A stretch of DNA of 58,943 nt from an uncultured Bacteroidota bacterium (GTDB taxonomy: Bacteria; Bacteroidota; Bacteroidia; Chitinophagales; Chitinophagaceae): assembly GCA_903881585.1 (NCBI GenBank), contig CAIRTW010000034.1, positions 1 through 58,943 of the forward strand. Reading direction: 5' to 3'. The position numbers and the translations under genes are program-made. A model generated the notes under the pieces. That model did not search any database, was not told where the DNA came from, and saw only the letters and a program-made list of their open reading frames with translations. Each line of letters starts with the position of its first letter. Positions within the stretch are counted from its first letter, which is position 1. Shown here piece after piece: positions 52,801-58,943 of the stretch.

Positions 52801-54254
52801 CCCTGGCACAGAGCCAGTGTGCCGGTTATGGCGGGTGGCAATGCATTAATGGTAACAACCCTTGTTGTATAACAGCCAGGCGCGGACGTATAGGTAACAA
52901 CAGCCGTGCCCGCCGAGAGGCCTGCCACATTTCCCGAACCATCCACGGTAGCCAGCCCACTCAGTGAGCTCCAGGCGCCGCCCGCAGAAGTATCGATCAA
53001 AGTCGTTGACATCCCGACACAAACTTTTGCGGTGCCGGTTATTGCAGATGGGAGGGGATTCACTGTAACCAGTATTGTGGTCAGGCATCCGGTTGCCAGT
53101 TTGTAAGAAATGGTAGGTGTACCGGCAGAAACGCCGGTAACTATCCCCGCAGATGATATAGTTGCAAGGGCAGTATTGCTGCTGCTCCAGGTGCCACCGG
53201 CACTGGCGTCGCTGAGATGTGTGGCCTGCCCCACACAGACCTGCGTGGTGCCGGATATTGCTGCCGGCAAAGCATTTACCGTCACATTCGCCGTCCGGAA
53301 ACAACCGTCCGAAAGCTGGTAAGTGACTATCGCCGTTCCGGCCGACTCCCCGGTTACAAACCCTGAACCTGATGCTACCGCTGCAACTGCGGCATTATTA
53401 CTGCTCCATTCTCCCGATGACGTAACATCGGTAAGCAGGGTAAGTGAACCGGCACAAACGGACAACGTACCAGAAATACCAACTGGCAACGGGTTGATCG
53501 TCATGTACATGATCGCAGCACAACCTGTGTTCATCGTATAGTGGATCACGGTATAGCCCATTCCTTCGCCGGTTACCACACCGGTAGTACTGCCTACTGC
53601 CGAGGTAAGTGTATTTGTACTGGTCCAAATACCGCCCGGAAGCGCGTCTGTAAGTGTATCGGTCGCGCCGGTACATACGTTATTGGAACCAACTATAGCC
53701 GACGGTGTGGCGTTAACCGTAAATGTCTCGTAACGGTAACAACCGGGCACTTTTGTAAATGTTATGCTGGCAACGCCACTGCTGATGCCTAATAAATTGC
53801 CGGTAGTCACACCAATATTTGCAATGGTCGAATCGCTGCTCGTCCATGTGCCCGAACCTGCGGCATCGCCCAGCAGCACAGATGACCCGGCGCAGACAGT
53901 ACTCGCGCCAGATATTGCTGCCGTAGCTGCATTCACCGTCACCGGATAAGTAACCACGGTAGTGCCACTTCCATCAGTAACCGAGTAAGATATCACTGCG
54001 GTACCAACACCACTACCGCTCACAACCCCTGTAGCGCTCACAGACGCAACCCCTGAATTACTGCTGGTCCATGAGCCTCCGGTAGTAGCATCAGAAAATG
54101 AAAATGTATTGCCCAGGCATACCGGCGAGGTCCCGGTAATAGGCCCCACCGCCGGCGCCGGATAAAGCAGAAACTCTGCAAAACCTGGGATGTCCCGTCC
54201 ATAGGTAAATATAACACAAAGGCCAAGAACAGCAGTGAGGAGAAGTCTCTTCAT
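46809..54254 (-). CDS. Giant secreted protein with ~30 Ig-like repeats and T9SS sorting domain
   Basis: A 2481-residue protein: signal peptide (about 1-20), then about 30 tandem Ig-like (bacterial Big_2-type) repeats of about 71 residues, each with a conserved Cys near the start (VCAG or similar), GGTWSSSN-type and ATITY-type blocks. I counted 30 VCxG-like starts. A different region from about residue 2190 (PASPYLTVHPGATICANTQYMNI) leads into the C-terminal T9SS sorting domain (HLEFILFPNPADSKVFIEVKG ... GVYSVVLVKDGMKM). It should be exported across the outer membrane and displayed or released, probably for adhesion. Repeat number likely varies between strains. Confidence 0.92.
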   Translation of the reverse strand: MKRLLLTAVLGLCVIFTYGRDIPGFAEFLLYPAPAVGPITGTSPVCLGNTFSFSDATTGGSWTSSNSGVASVSATGVVSGSGVGTAVISYSVTDGSGTTVVTYPVTVNAATAAISGASTVCAGSSVLLGDAAGSGTWTSSDSTIANIGVTTGNLLGISSGVASITFTKVPGCYRYETFTVNATPSAIVGSNNVCTGATDTLTDALPGGIWTSTNTLTSAVGSTTGVVTGEGMGYTVIHYTMNTGCAAIMYMTINPLPVGISGTLSVCAGSLTLLTDVTSSGEWSSNNAAVAAVASGSGFVTGESAGTAIVTYQLSDGCFRTANVTVNALPAAISGTTQVCVGQATHLSDASAGGTWSSSNTALATISSAGIVTGVSAGTPTISYKLATGCLTTILVTVNPLPSAITGTAKVCVGMSTTLIDTSAGGAWSSLSGLATVDGSGNVAGLSAGTAVVTYTSAPGCYTTRVVTINALPPAITGTLALCQGAATTFTDITAGGTWSSSDGTEAVISGTGFVAAIGAGNPVISYQLPATGCIITAAMTINPLPSAIAGVASMCAGTGTILTDAAPGGAWSSSNIAVASIDGSGNVTSGVAGTATISYSFATGCRVTKVVTVNALPTAIAGTLHMCVGTATALSDATGGGTWSSGDITIAAISVSGVVSGISAATTTITYTLGTGCLTYTTVTVNPLPPAITGTANVCIGFSSALTDASGGGFWSSSNTAVGTVDGTGNVTGVAAGSMTITYALLTGCKITTPFVVNGLPPAILGNTSLCMGTSGTLSDAAGGGTWTSSNLAVANVTGTGTLITVGTGTATITYTSAASCVRTTTVFINETPGAVTGYPTVCAGSPAVFSDTTAGGSWSSSYPAVVTIGSASGIATGITVGVATITYKLGTGCMATKIMTVTPGPAGIGGGGGICAGNTATLMDATAGGAWISANPAVGTIGSGTGTFLAISAGTTGITYQLSASCLMVTTMTVNIAPAPITGTTVVCAGLTTALSDAVGAGTWVSSYNPVATVGGTGIVTGGGSGTANITYTLGDGCRTVATVTVNPLPGALNGTLHVCDGLMISLSDATTGGVWAAGAPGNVSIDGAGFVTGLSAGTNVITYTLGTGCLRTAVVTVNPLPPAIAGPGAVCTGLTATLTDATTGGTWTSGNVGIAGISAGSGVVTGVAAGTATITYKVTTGCIISTIVTVEPLPSPISGLTSVCAGSSVTLTEAAGGSWSSSNTAVATIDAAGTVTGTAAGTTTITYTLGTGCIKTILFTVHPLPLPINGASAVCAGNTTLLTDASIGGTWSSDNLPAATISGYGLASGINSGSTHIIYTLPTGCTAIKTLVVNPFPAEISGMAFVCAGLTTTLTDATSGGTWVSTNTTVATIGSGSGLVSGHVAGTSVVTYTAPTGCKITTIVTVNTLPGGIGGVLHVCQGLETPLNNVLTGGTWSSSNPAVGSIGIISGMAFGVAPGTVTITYTLGTGCIMTAVVTVNPSPAAVAGAGNVCAGSTITLSDATTGGSWSSGTGSVASVGSGSGVVTGINAGTVSISYTLAAGCRSTLIVTVAASPTALYGTRTVCAGSITSLTDPVGSGTWVSSAPGIAAVILTSGNVSGVAAGTATITYTIAAGCYKTAIVTVNPSPAPITGTTIICMGATSTLSDAVAGGTWSSSSYSTAPITAAGVVTGELNGTATIAYSLGAGCKATTVVTVNVVPSAIAGPAILCISGYFSFTDATAGGTWSSSNSSVASIGSSSGGALAVTTGTTTITYTLSTGCSKTKTVTVDPIPAAIVAGTGVICSGTTLTLSDTPTGGRWSSSNTAVATVGSLAGVVSGISGGTATITYNLASGCTSILTLTVNQSPAAITGPINVCIGASIFLSDVTAGGTWNASNAFGTIDATGNVTGVAPGRDTFSYVVASGCKAIAIVSVNAAPVDVAGDAHVCTGSTSTLTDGSPGGHWSSSNTSVATVGLGTGVVGGVSVGVATITYSLSSVCNSVVVVTVTQTPSAISGTMHFCVPQSETFTDVYSGGTWSSSDPGIAFASPITGLITAVAGGTATISYTLPGGCAATTAVIIAPMAVAGVIGGYSSVCISSTIQLTDAAYGGVWSGNNPTVAYVNPLNGMVTGLAAGNDTITYTVTQYCSTEKTTWPITVGPEVILDEITGNNTVCQYGTDTMLDASPGGIWSSTNPVKATIDASSGILTAVGYGLDTVVYTVFSGCAAVKRASVIIDELPASPYLTVHPGATICANTQYMNIGTVLPQPVGFVYTWGAINADINSISPNKQGALVSFPAAGVAMVTLTSQLLLTGCAVSDTFVTSVGSGESSASGITYSASTFTCTDNSADSYQWGYDNGNSLDSSIIPGETSQTYNQPTPDFIHGYYWVMTVHGGCLQKAYYVTPPSVEVAYTSVEHLEFILFPNPADSKVFIEVKGLNNNNQVSVKLFDMLGKEITGCALVSGKGSIDVSGLAQGVYSVVLVKDGMKMGARTFVKN
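47550..54180 (-). repeat. Tandem ~213-219 bp repeat array within the giant gene
   Basis: The DNA units underlying the Ig repeats share the recurring core CTGCTGCTCCAGGTACC (plus-strand view) with divergence between units. Chance open frames on the opposite strand in this interval are products of the repeat and not genes. Confidence 0.85.
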
Positions 54255-54504
54255 AGAACAAATTATATCATTATAACTCCCTGCCTTTTCTGGTATGAGA
54301 AGTTAATCATCCAAAGATAATATTACACAGTAAACCCAATATTAACAAAGATACAAAATGCACATCATATTCGCCTTTTCAAAAATAACAAAAATGACCG
54401 GAAATAGCCGCTCCAAAGCAACAGGAGGGAACAAAGGTTGAAATAAAAAATGAGTGTGATCATGCGGTACGCACAATTGCACTCATTCGTTTCATACAAG
54501 GTAA

Positions 54505-55167
54505 TTAACCTATCATATTTGCGATCCTTTCAAAGAATCCGGGCTTTTCCGTTTCATGGCTGGCGTCTTCGTTTATACTTCTCACAGCCAGCTTGCTCAG
54601 GTCTTCATCAGCTTGTTTTTCCTCAGCCAGGGTCTTTTCCAGAATTTCCGACACTTTTTGTAAACCCAGTGTGCGCGCCAACTCCGCGAGACTGCCGTAT
54701 GTGGCTATCTCGTAGTGTTCCACTTTTTGTGCCGCGAAAATGAGGCCGACATCTCTCGTCTCCGTTCCTTTCTCTGTTTCGTCTATTATATCATCGCCCT
54801 CCTTTGTTATCCCCGCCATAGCCTCACATTTCATGGCAACAGGTTTTTGCTTTAATAAACCAAACACATCTTCAAGGCGCGTTACATGCCCTTCCGTAAC
54901 ACCGCGGTGGTCTGCAAATGCCGCTTTCAGGGCCGCTGCCGTAGCGTTCTTTTCCATCTTGGTAAGGGCCTTAATCAGGTGCTTCTCGGCCCAGTAGATG
55001 TCTTTTAGTTCATTAAGAAAAAAGTTCGCCAGCATATCTTTGTCCGACGGCTTTACTGCAACCTTTTTCGCAGTTGCGGCCTTCTTCTGCGCAACTTTTT
55101 TTAGAACTGGCGCCTGCCTTACAACAGACTTCTTTTTCGGTACGGTTGATTTTTTTACTGTGGGCAT
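54505..55167 (-). CDS. DUF892 ferritin-like protein (YciE/YciF type) with basic tail
   Basis: A 220-residue protein. Residues about 45-200 form the ferritin-like DUF892 domain: FFLNELKDIYWAEKHLIKALTKM (metal-ligand Glu/His helix), HRGVTEGHVTRLEDVFGLL, and HYEIATYGSLAELARTLG, with repeated E-x-x-H pairs for a di-iron site. The first ~40 residues are Lys/Ala/Pro-rich, histone H1-like (KKKSVVRQAPVLKKVAQKKAATAKKVAVK). The family is linked to stress and envelope conditions; the enzymatic role is unclear. The tail may bind DNA or simply be flexible. Confidence 0.9.
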   Translation of the reverse strand: MPTVKKSTVPKKKSVVRQAPVLKKVAQKKAATAKKVAVKPSDKDMLANFFLNELKDIYWAEKHLIKALTKMEKNATAAALKAAFADHRGVTEGHVTRLEDVFGLLKQKPVAMKCEAMAGITKEGDDIIDETEKGTETRDVGLIFAAQKVEHYEIATYGSLAELARTLGLQKVSEILEKTLAEEKQADEDLSKLAVRSINEDASHETEKPGFFERIANMIG

Positions 55168-55289
55168 ACAATAATTTTTTAGTTGCGTACCTGCACTAAA
55201 TTATCATGCCACGTAATATCTCTACACTAAACCAAAATCAACGCTTCCAGTTGGCACAGGATTTATCAGCTGTTTATTAAAAAACAACA

Positions 55290-55730
55290 ATGAGCCATAA
55301 CATAGTAAGCAAAAGTATTCGCATAAAGGCAGAACCCAAACAAGTCTGGGACGCACTCACCAACCCCGAAAAAACAAAAAAATATTTCTTCCACTGCGAA
55401 GTACTGTCTGAATGGAAAATGGGTAGCGCCATAACCTTCAAAGGGAAAATGTTTTTCATTATCGGCATTGAAATGACCGGAACGATATTGGAAATAGAAC
55501 CCGGCCGATATCTGAAATACACACTCAAAAATGGTAAAAACGATGATGCTTCAGCAGGCTATTCCACAATTACCGACACACTGAATTATGAAGACGGTGA
55601 GACGATACTATCCATCACGGATGACGTAGGCGATGGCGAGGAGGCAGAAAAAAGATTAGAAAAATCAGAAGAAGGCTGGGAAAAAGTACTTGCAGGGCTA
55701 AAGGAATTAGTAGAAAATGAAGAGACGTGA
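55290..55730 (+). CDS. SRPBCC (AHSA1-like) domain protein
   Basis: A 146-residue helix-grip protein: SIRIKAEPKQVWDALTNPEKTKKYFF is the opening strand/helix of the polyketide-cyclase/AHSA1 fold, followed by SEWKMGSAITFKGK and a C-terminal helix (KSEEGWEKVLAGLKELVEN). It binds a hydrophobic ligand or acts as a chaperone helper; ligand unknown. Ends 13 bases before the convergent unknown gene. Confidence 0.88.
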   Translation: MSHNIVSKSIRIKAEPKQVWDALTNPEKTKKYFFHCEVLSEWKMGSAITFKGKMFFIIGIEMTGTILEIEPGRYLKYTLKNGKNDDASAGYSTITDTLNYEDGETILSITDDVGDGEEAEKRLEKSEEGWEKVLAGLKELVENEET

Positions 55731-55743
55731 TCTGTCATGCCGT

Positions 55744-56304
55744 CTATTTTAAATCTACCGGCTGTTCGTTATTGGATGTGATCTTAAATGCAGCCATTTT
55801 CCATGGTCCGGGAGGATTCCTTAATTCACGATGACGAATCTCGTAAATACCTGGCTGTATATTTATTCGTAGCGGTGTCGCATCTTTAAAATTTAAAGTA
55901 TCAAAAGCCTGGAATTTATCGCCTACCTGCTTGCTTAAAATTGCTGTAATTGCATTTTCACCACAAACAAATTTTACAGATCCAGGCTGCGGAATCGTCA
56001 CCACAGATTCGTCATAGTCCATATCCAGGTTTCTTTCTATTGGCGGAAAGGTATTTATCGTCACGTGATAATTCCCTCTATCATATTCCACCACTTCCGC
56101 ACATTTTTGCTCCTTCACAAAGTTCTTATCCTTATCACGATTAATAACCCTCGCCATGAAATCCACTGGCCTGTTTGGCGCACTAAGATATTCAAAGGAA
56201 AGTTTGCAACGGGACCCCGTCTTATCCTGTAAGCCATTTGGACCTTGTGCAAATGAGGCAATCGGCAGTAACAATAACGGCAGCAACCTAAATGGTCCTT
56301 TCAT
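55744..56304 (-). CDS. Secreted beta-rich protein of unknown function
   Basis: I prefer the Met at 56304 (MKGPFRLLPLLLLPIASFAQG), giving 186 residues with a clean signal peptide. The mature part has beta strands including YHVTINTFPPIERNLDMDYDESVVTIPQPGSVKFV and INIQPGIYEIRHREL, resembling the C-terminal beta-sandwich of Bacteroidota VWA/lipoprotein surface proteins, but no diagnostic domain. Envelope location is the safe statement. Confidence 0.65.
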   Translation of the reverse strand: MKGPFRLLPLLLLPIASFAQGPNGLQDKTGSRCKLSFEYLSAPNRPVDFMARVINRDKDKNFVKEQKCAEVVEYDRGNYHVTINTFPPIERNLDMDYDESVVTIPQPGSVKFVCGENAITAILSKQVGDKFQAFDTLNFKDATPLRINIQPGIYEIRHRELRNPPGPWKMAAFKITSNNEQPVDLK

Positions 56305-56411
56305 AAAACACAACTTGGTTCAATAATTTTTTGTATCGGGACTATAAAGCAGTGTGACATATTTGAGTTTTCTTGCCGATAAATTTATCATTGAATTTTT
56401 AGAAGCCATGA

Positions 56412-57077
56412 TTACAAATAATTCAACGCCAGCAAAGCCAATCTGGCATTTTCAACGAATTTCCGATAAGAGGGTAAAGAGCTCAACCGATCTAAGGTAA
56501 TTTTCTGGCCTATTGGCAAATAAAGATCCGCAATTGTTATTTCGTATTGTTTCTTTCTTTTAGGAACTTCTTCCTGCGCAATGTTTATTGCGTTTTTAAT
56601 AATCTCTTTCGGGTTTGCAATAGACTCAGGTTGACGTGTAAGCTGTAACGTCTCATTACTTTTATCAGTCATCAACTCGTTTTTGATTAATTGTATATCT
56701 GCTAGCATCCATGACTCCGTCATTTGTACCGGAACTACCGGAACTAAATTTCTGCACACTGCAGCATTCGACATATTTACTTCATGAAACGCGGGCAGAA
56801 TTTTGTTATCAAAACTCGCTTTATCATTTCTTGCATCTGCATCAATATGTATACACAGTATCATCACGCCAGTTTCCTCAGCGATGCTTGCGGCATTCAC
56901 AACATTATTATTAAAATTATCGGGAATTGATCTGATTATTTCAATTGGATAAATATCAGGCAACTCATTACTTTCAGAAATTATCAATTCCTCAAAAGTG
57001 CGGGATATAACACTGCTTAAAAAACGAACATCGGTTGTGCCCTCTGTCATGAGGCCGAGAATCAAAGGTCTACTCAT
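56412..57077 (-). CDS. TOPRIM/DUF4276-like protein partnered with an AAA ATPase
   Basis: A 221-residue protein with the TOPRIM-like pattern of DUF4276/OLD-type nucleases: GLMTEGTTDVRFLSSVI (Glu12 and Asp16), LCIHIDADARND (Asp79, Asp81), and QMTESWMLAD downstream, characteristic of DUF4276. TOPRIM proteins bind Mg2+ and cut or modify nucleic acid. Its start overlaps the end of the ATPase gene by eight bases, so they are coupled and likely form one complex, in the manner of Gabija, PARIS or OLD-type systems. Nuclease activity is inferred; residues for a full OLD TOPRIM (third acidic site) are not all confirmed. Confidence 0.7.
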   Translation of the reverse strand: MSRPLILGLMTEGTTDVRFLSSVISRTFEELIISESNELPDIYPIEIIRSIPDNFNNNVVNAASIAEETGVMILCIHIDADARNDKASFDNKILPAFHEVNMSNAAVCRNLVPVVPVQMTESWMLADIQLIKNELMTDKSNETLQLTRQPESIANPKEIIKNAINIAQEEVPKRKKQYEITIADLYLPIGQKITLDRLSSLPSYRKFVENARLALLALNYL

Positions 57078-58488
57078 TTATGCCTAAATCTACAATTGTT
57101 TTTTCTACATCTTTTGCATGCTCCAAATACCTTCGTAACTGCGCAAGAGCAAGTTTTTTTTCTTCGGGGAAATTAAAGCTGCCCTGATTGTTAATATCCT
57201 TTTTCGTGTCGGAATCAACTGAAATTATTTTGCTTATATAAATTTTCACCCTTTCGTCCTCTACTTTTACTATTGACGTAACTAGCTGAGACAACCAAAC
57301 TGAGATATTATCCTTACCCAAATCAAAAAGTTCGCTAACAAGAATGGGTGAATGGGTATTAATTATTACTTGTCGCAGCGGACTATCGACATCTGAAAAG
57401 TCAACACTTAGGTCGCTTAACAAATAAGCCATTTCCTTCATACGCGCAGGGTGTACCCCATTCTCCGGCTCTTCAAAACATAATAACCCATTATGTAGAT
57501 CATCGTACTGAAAAACGCACAGAGCTAACAGCCTTAGCGTACCTTCTGATAAAACACGAGAGGAAAACTCTCTTCCATCTTCGCTTTTTATTTTTATGAT
57601 GAATTGTTTATTTGCCGAGTCATTGTAAACGTTCACTTCGACAAGCGAGGGTAATAAATTGTTTAGTTTTCTGGAAATATTTTTTAACGCATGTCTATCA
57701 TTTATGTGAATTCGCCAAAGAGCTGCTGCAAGATTTTCACCACTCTGTGTAATCACATCACGCATACCAATATCCTGTCTCGTAGGTTCTCTTAATGCCT
57801 GCGGGTTTAATTGTAAAAACTTCCAACTAATAAGTTCTTGTTTAAAAGCAAATGCATGACGAAAATCGACCGAATTAATACTACTTAAAATAGTTTGGGT
57901 AATTCCTGGATTTATTGGAAACTCTTTTTTACCGCCACCACCGCCATCTTGCCTTAAAATAATAGCATGCGAATCTTCCGTTTCAATATATGGAAAACCC
58001 CTGCGCCCGGTTGCAACTTTCGGCCGCCATGCTATTCTTTGTTTTGACTTAATAAAATTTTTCACCCACTCATCCTCTTCATGCTTTAAAGCAACTAGTC
58101 GTTCAGCTATAATTATTAAATCTTCCAATCCGTTTCCTTTCTCTTCTCTTTTAATTGAAAGTTCATACCGCAACCGGGTGTATTTAAGAACCGCGTTTTT
58201 CCCCCAGTTATCCCGAACTTCTTTATTTAATAATACTTCAACCGCAAAAGTCATATTGGTTTCATAAGTATTATCACCGTATTGTGTAAAAAGTTCCGCT
58301 GCACTTCCCCGTTGCTCGCTAAATGCAGTTCTTAAATCAGTTTCAGCAATTCTTGAGAGTAAATTAAGTGCATCGAATAGATTACTTTTCCCAGACGCAT
58401 TAGTTCCCGCTATCACCGTCAGTGGAGAAAATTGCATCTGAAAATTGCGAAATGTCTTAAACCCGTTTATCTCGATCCTGGATATCAT
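57070..58488 (-). CDS. AAA-family ATPase (AAA_21/OLD-like)
   Basis: A 472-residue SMC/RecF-type ATPase. The N-terminus is FKTFRNFQMQFSPLTVIAGTNASGKSNLFDALNLLSRI with Walker A GTNASGKSN at about 28-36. Then DNA-sensing insert, ABC-type signature SEGTLRLLAL, Walker B LLCFEEPENGVHP and the switch His in IINTHSPILVS. The C-terminal ~100 residues form a partner-specific helical tail. AT-rich codon usage differs from the genes to the left. It is first in a two-gene operon with the TOPRIM-like protein. Likely an ATP-gated sensor, activity in defence is inference. Confidence 0.88.
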   Translation of the reverse strand: MISRIEINGFKTFRNFQMQFSPLTVIAGTNASGKSNLFDALNLLSRIAETDLRTAFSEQRGSAAELFTQYGDNTYETNMTFAVEVLLNKEVRDNWGKNAVLKYTRLRYELSIKREEKGNGLEDLIIIAERLVALKHEEDEWVKNFIKSKQRIAWRPKVATGRRGFPYIETEDSHAIILRQDGGGGGKKEFPINPGITQTILSSINSVDFRHAFAFKQELISWKFLQLNPQALREPTRQDIGMRDVITQSGENLAAALWRIHINDRHALKNISRKLNNLLPSLVEVNVYNDSANKQFIIKIKSEDGREFSSRVLSEGTLRLLALCVFQYDDLHNGLLCFEEPENGVHPARMKEMAYLLSDLSVDFSDVDSPLRQVIINTHSPILVSELFDLGKDNISVWLSQLVTSIVKVEDERVKIYISKIISVDSDTKKDINNQGSFNFPEEKKLALAQLRRYLEHAKDVEKTIVDLGINE

Positions 58489-58802
58489 TTAGCAGAAGTT
58501 ATCAAGCGCAGATTAGTTTTTTGTTGTTAGATGCACCACATTGAACACAACGCATTCCTTGATAGTATTCTCATAGAAAAAAAAACTAACATCAAAATTA
58601 ATAAACAATATTACACAATCTAAGTAAAAAACGCCTCCTGCCCGTGTACTCCATCCTAATTTTTTACTCGAATTTTATTTGTAAAATATACGGCATGCTG
58701 CACATTAAGAGAAGAAGATTCATAAAGCACTTACAGCGGCATAAATTGTCCGTTTTCTGCGCGTTTTTGACAAAATTGCCGAAGATTTTTCACTAAACTC
58801 TT
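58489..58802. other. AT-rich intergenic region between the ATPase and the inverted repeat
   Basis: About 310 bases without a convincing ORF. Homopolymer A runs (GAAAAAAAAAC near 58590) and a very low GC content. No tRNA or riboswitch pattern. Presumed to hold the ATPase promoter and to be the edge of a horizontally gained segment. Confidence 0.5.
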
Positions 58803-58849
58803 TAAAAGTACAATAGGGACGCTGTTTTTGCGTCCCTATTGTACTTTTA
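58803..58849. terminator. Perfect 20-bp inverted repeat, likely terminator of the tRNA
   Basis: 58803-58822 and 58830-58849 are exact reverse complements (core GTACAATAGGGACGC, 7-base loop TGTTTTT), with A/T at the outer ends. On the minus strand it follows the tRNA 3' end by about 43 bases. Terminator is the likeliest reading; the length and perfection also fit a recombination or small mobile-repeat remnant. Confidence 0.7.
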
Positions 58850-58891
58850 CCTTTTAGACCTCTTTAGTGACCTTCTGGGTTCACCTTCGTG

Positions 58892-58943
58892 TGACCTTGT
58901 CAGGATTCAAACCTGAAACCTTCTCATCCGTAGTGAGATGCTC
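58892..58943 (-). tRNA. tRNA-Arg(ACG), 3' portion, cut by the window edge
   Basis: Read on the minus strand: GAGC closes the D stem, TCTCA/TGAGA form the anticodon stem, the loop CTACGGA gives anticodon ACG (Arg), the T arm is TCAGG-TTTGAAT-CCTGA, and CAAGGTC plus discriminator A end the acceptor. CCA is not encoded. The 5' half lies beyond 58943. A second GTGACCTT copy at 58867-58874 outside the tRNA could be a trace of earlier integration. Confidence 0.85.

Noticed and set aside
47299-53949. Many plus-strand ORFs of 60-120 codons inside the giant repeat gene
   Set aside because: All are antisense to the repeats, share the same periodic composition and have no start context or domain; they arise from the repetitive DNA.
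47550-54180. CRISPR-like array
   Set aside because: Repeats are over 200 bp, in frame, and encode Ig-like domains; there are no short direct repeats with unique spacers anywhere in the window.

Overview
The window looks like chromosome from a member of the Bacteroidota, most likely a Chitinophagaceae-type organism. The evidence is protein content: two proteins with type IX secretion C-terminal sorting domains, a DUF5686/carboxypeptidase-regulatory outer-membrane protein, a DUF2092/DUF6515 pair, PorT-like beta-barrels and a Crp/Fnr-DinB pair. Bacteroidota-type promoters (-7 TAnnTTTG) also lie ahead of several genes. The genus is inference; no rRNA is present.

Positions 1-3350 form an AT-rich accessory segment unlike the rest: an excisionase-like HTH protein, an unknown protein, a filamentous-phage/plasmid-type replication initiator (gene II/X-like), a second HTH protein and a small membrane protein. 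Repeats and hairpins between them could be origins or operators. Next come a serine-recombinase C-terminal remnant (3414-3788), a low-complexity protein of unknown function (3775-4608) and a DinB gene cut short where it meets that protein tail to tail. I read this as the eroded edge of an integrated element.

Positions 4982-46735 are mostly ordinary chromosome: Crp/Fnr regulator, AlkD-like repair, two tandem outer-membrane barrels, a CDF transporter, the DUF2092/DUF6515 pair, a compact NTF2-like/pentapeptide/GyrI-like operon, a Na+/H+-type antiporter, DUF5686, deoxynucleoside kinase, a HEPN/MNT pair, trpS, a T9SS cargo protein, an Nramp-UspA fusion with tandem palindromes at its start, NmrA plus AraC, a uracil-DNA-glycosylase-like protein, OmpA, a TPR adenylate/guanylate cyclase, UbiA, a receiver and a multi-PAS histidine kinase, fasciclin, L-serine dehydratase, FKBP, secreted adenosine deaminase, HEAT repeats, M20 dipeptidase and a membrane nucleotide-sugar dehydratase.

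Positions 46809-54254 encode one 2481-residue secreted protein with about 30 tandem Ig-like repeats and a T9SS tail. After a DUF892 ferritin-like protein with a histone-like tail, an SRPBCC protein and a secreted unknown, the window ends with an overlapping AAA-ATPase/TOPRIM-like pair (candidate anti-phage system), an AT-rich spacer, a perfect 20-bp inverted repeat and the 3' part of tRNA-Arg(ACG).

The items most worth a second look are the ATPase/TOPRIM pair beside the tRNA, the pentapeptide/GyrI operon, the rolling-circle-type replicon with its repeats, and the tandem palindromes at the Nramp gene. Domain assignments come from reading motifs by eye; no database search was run.
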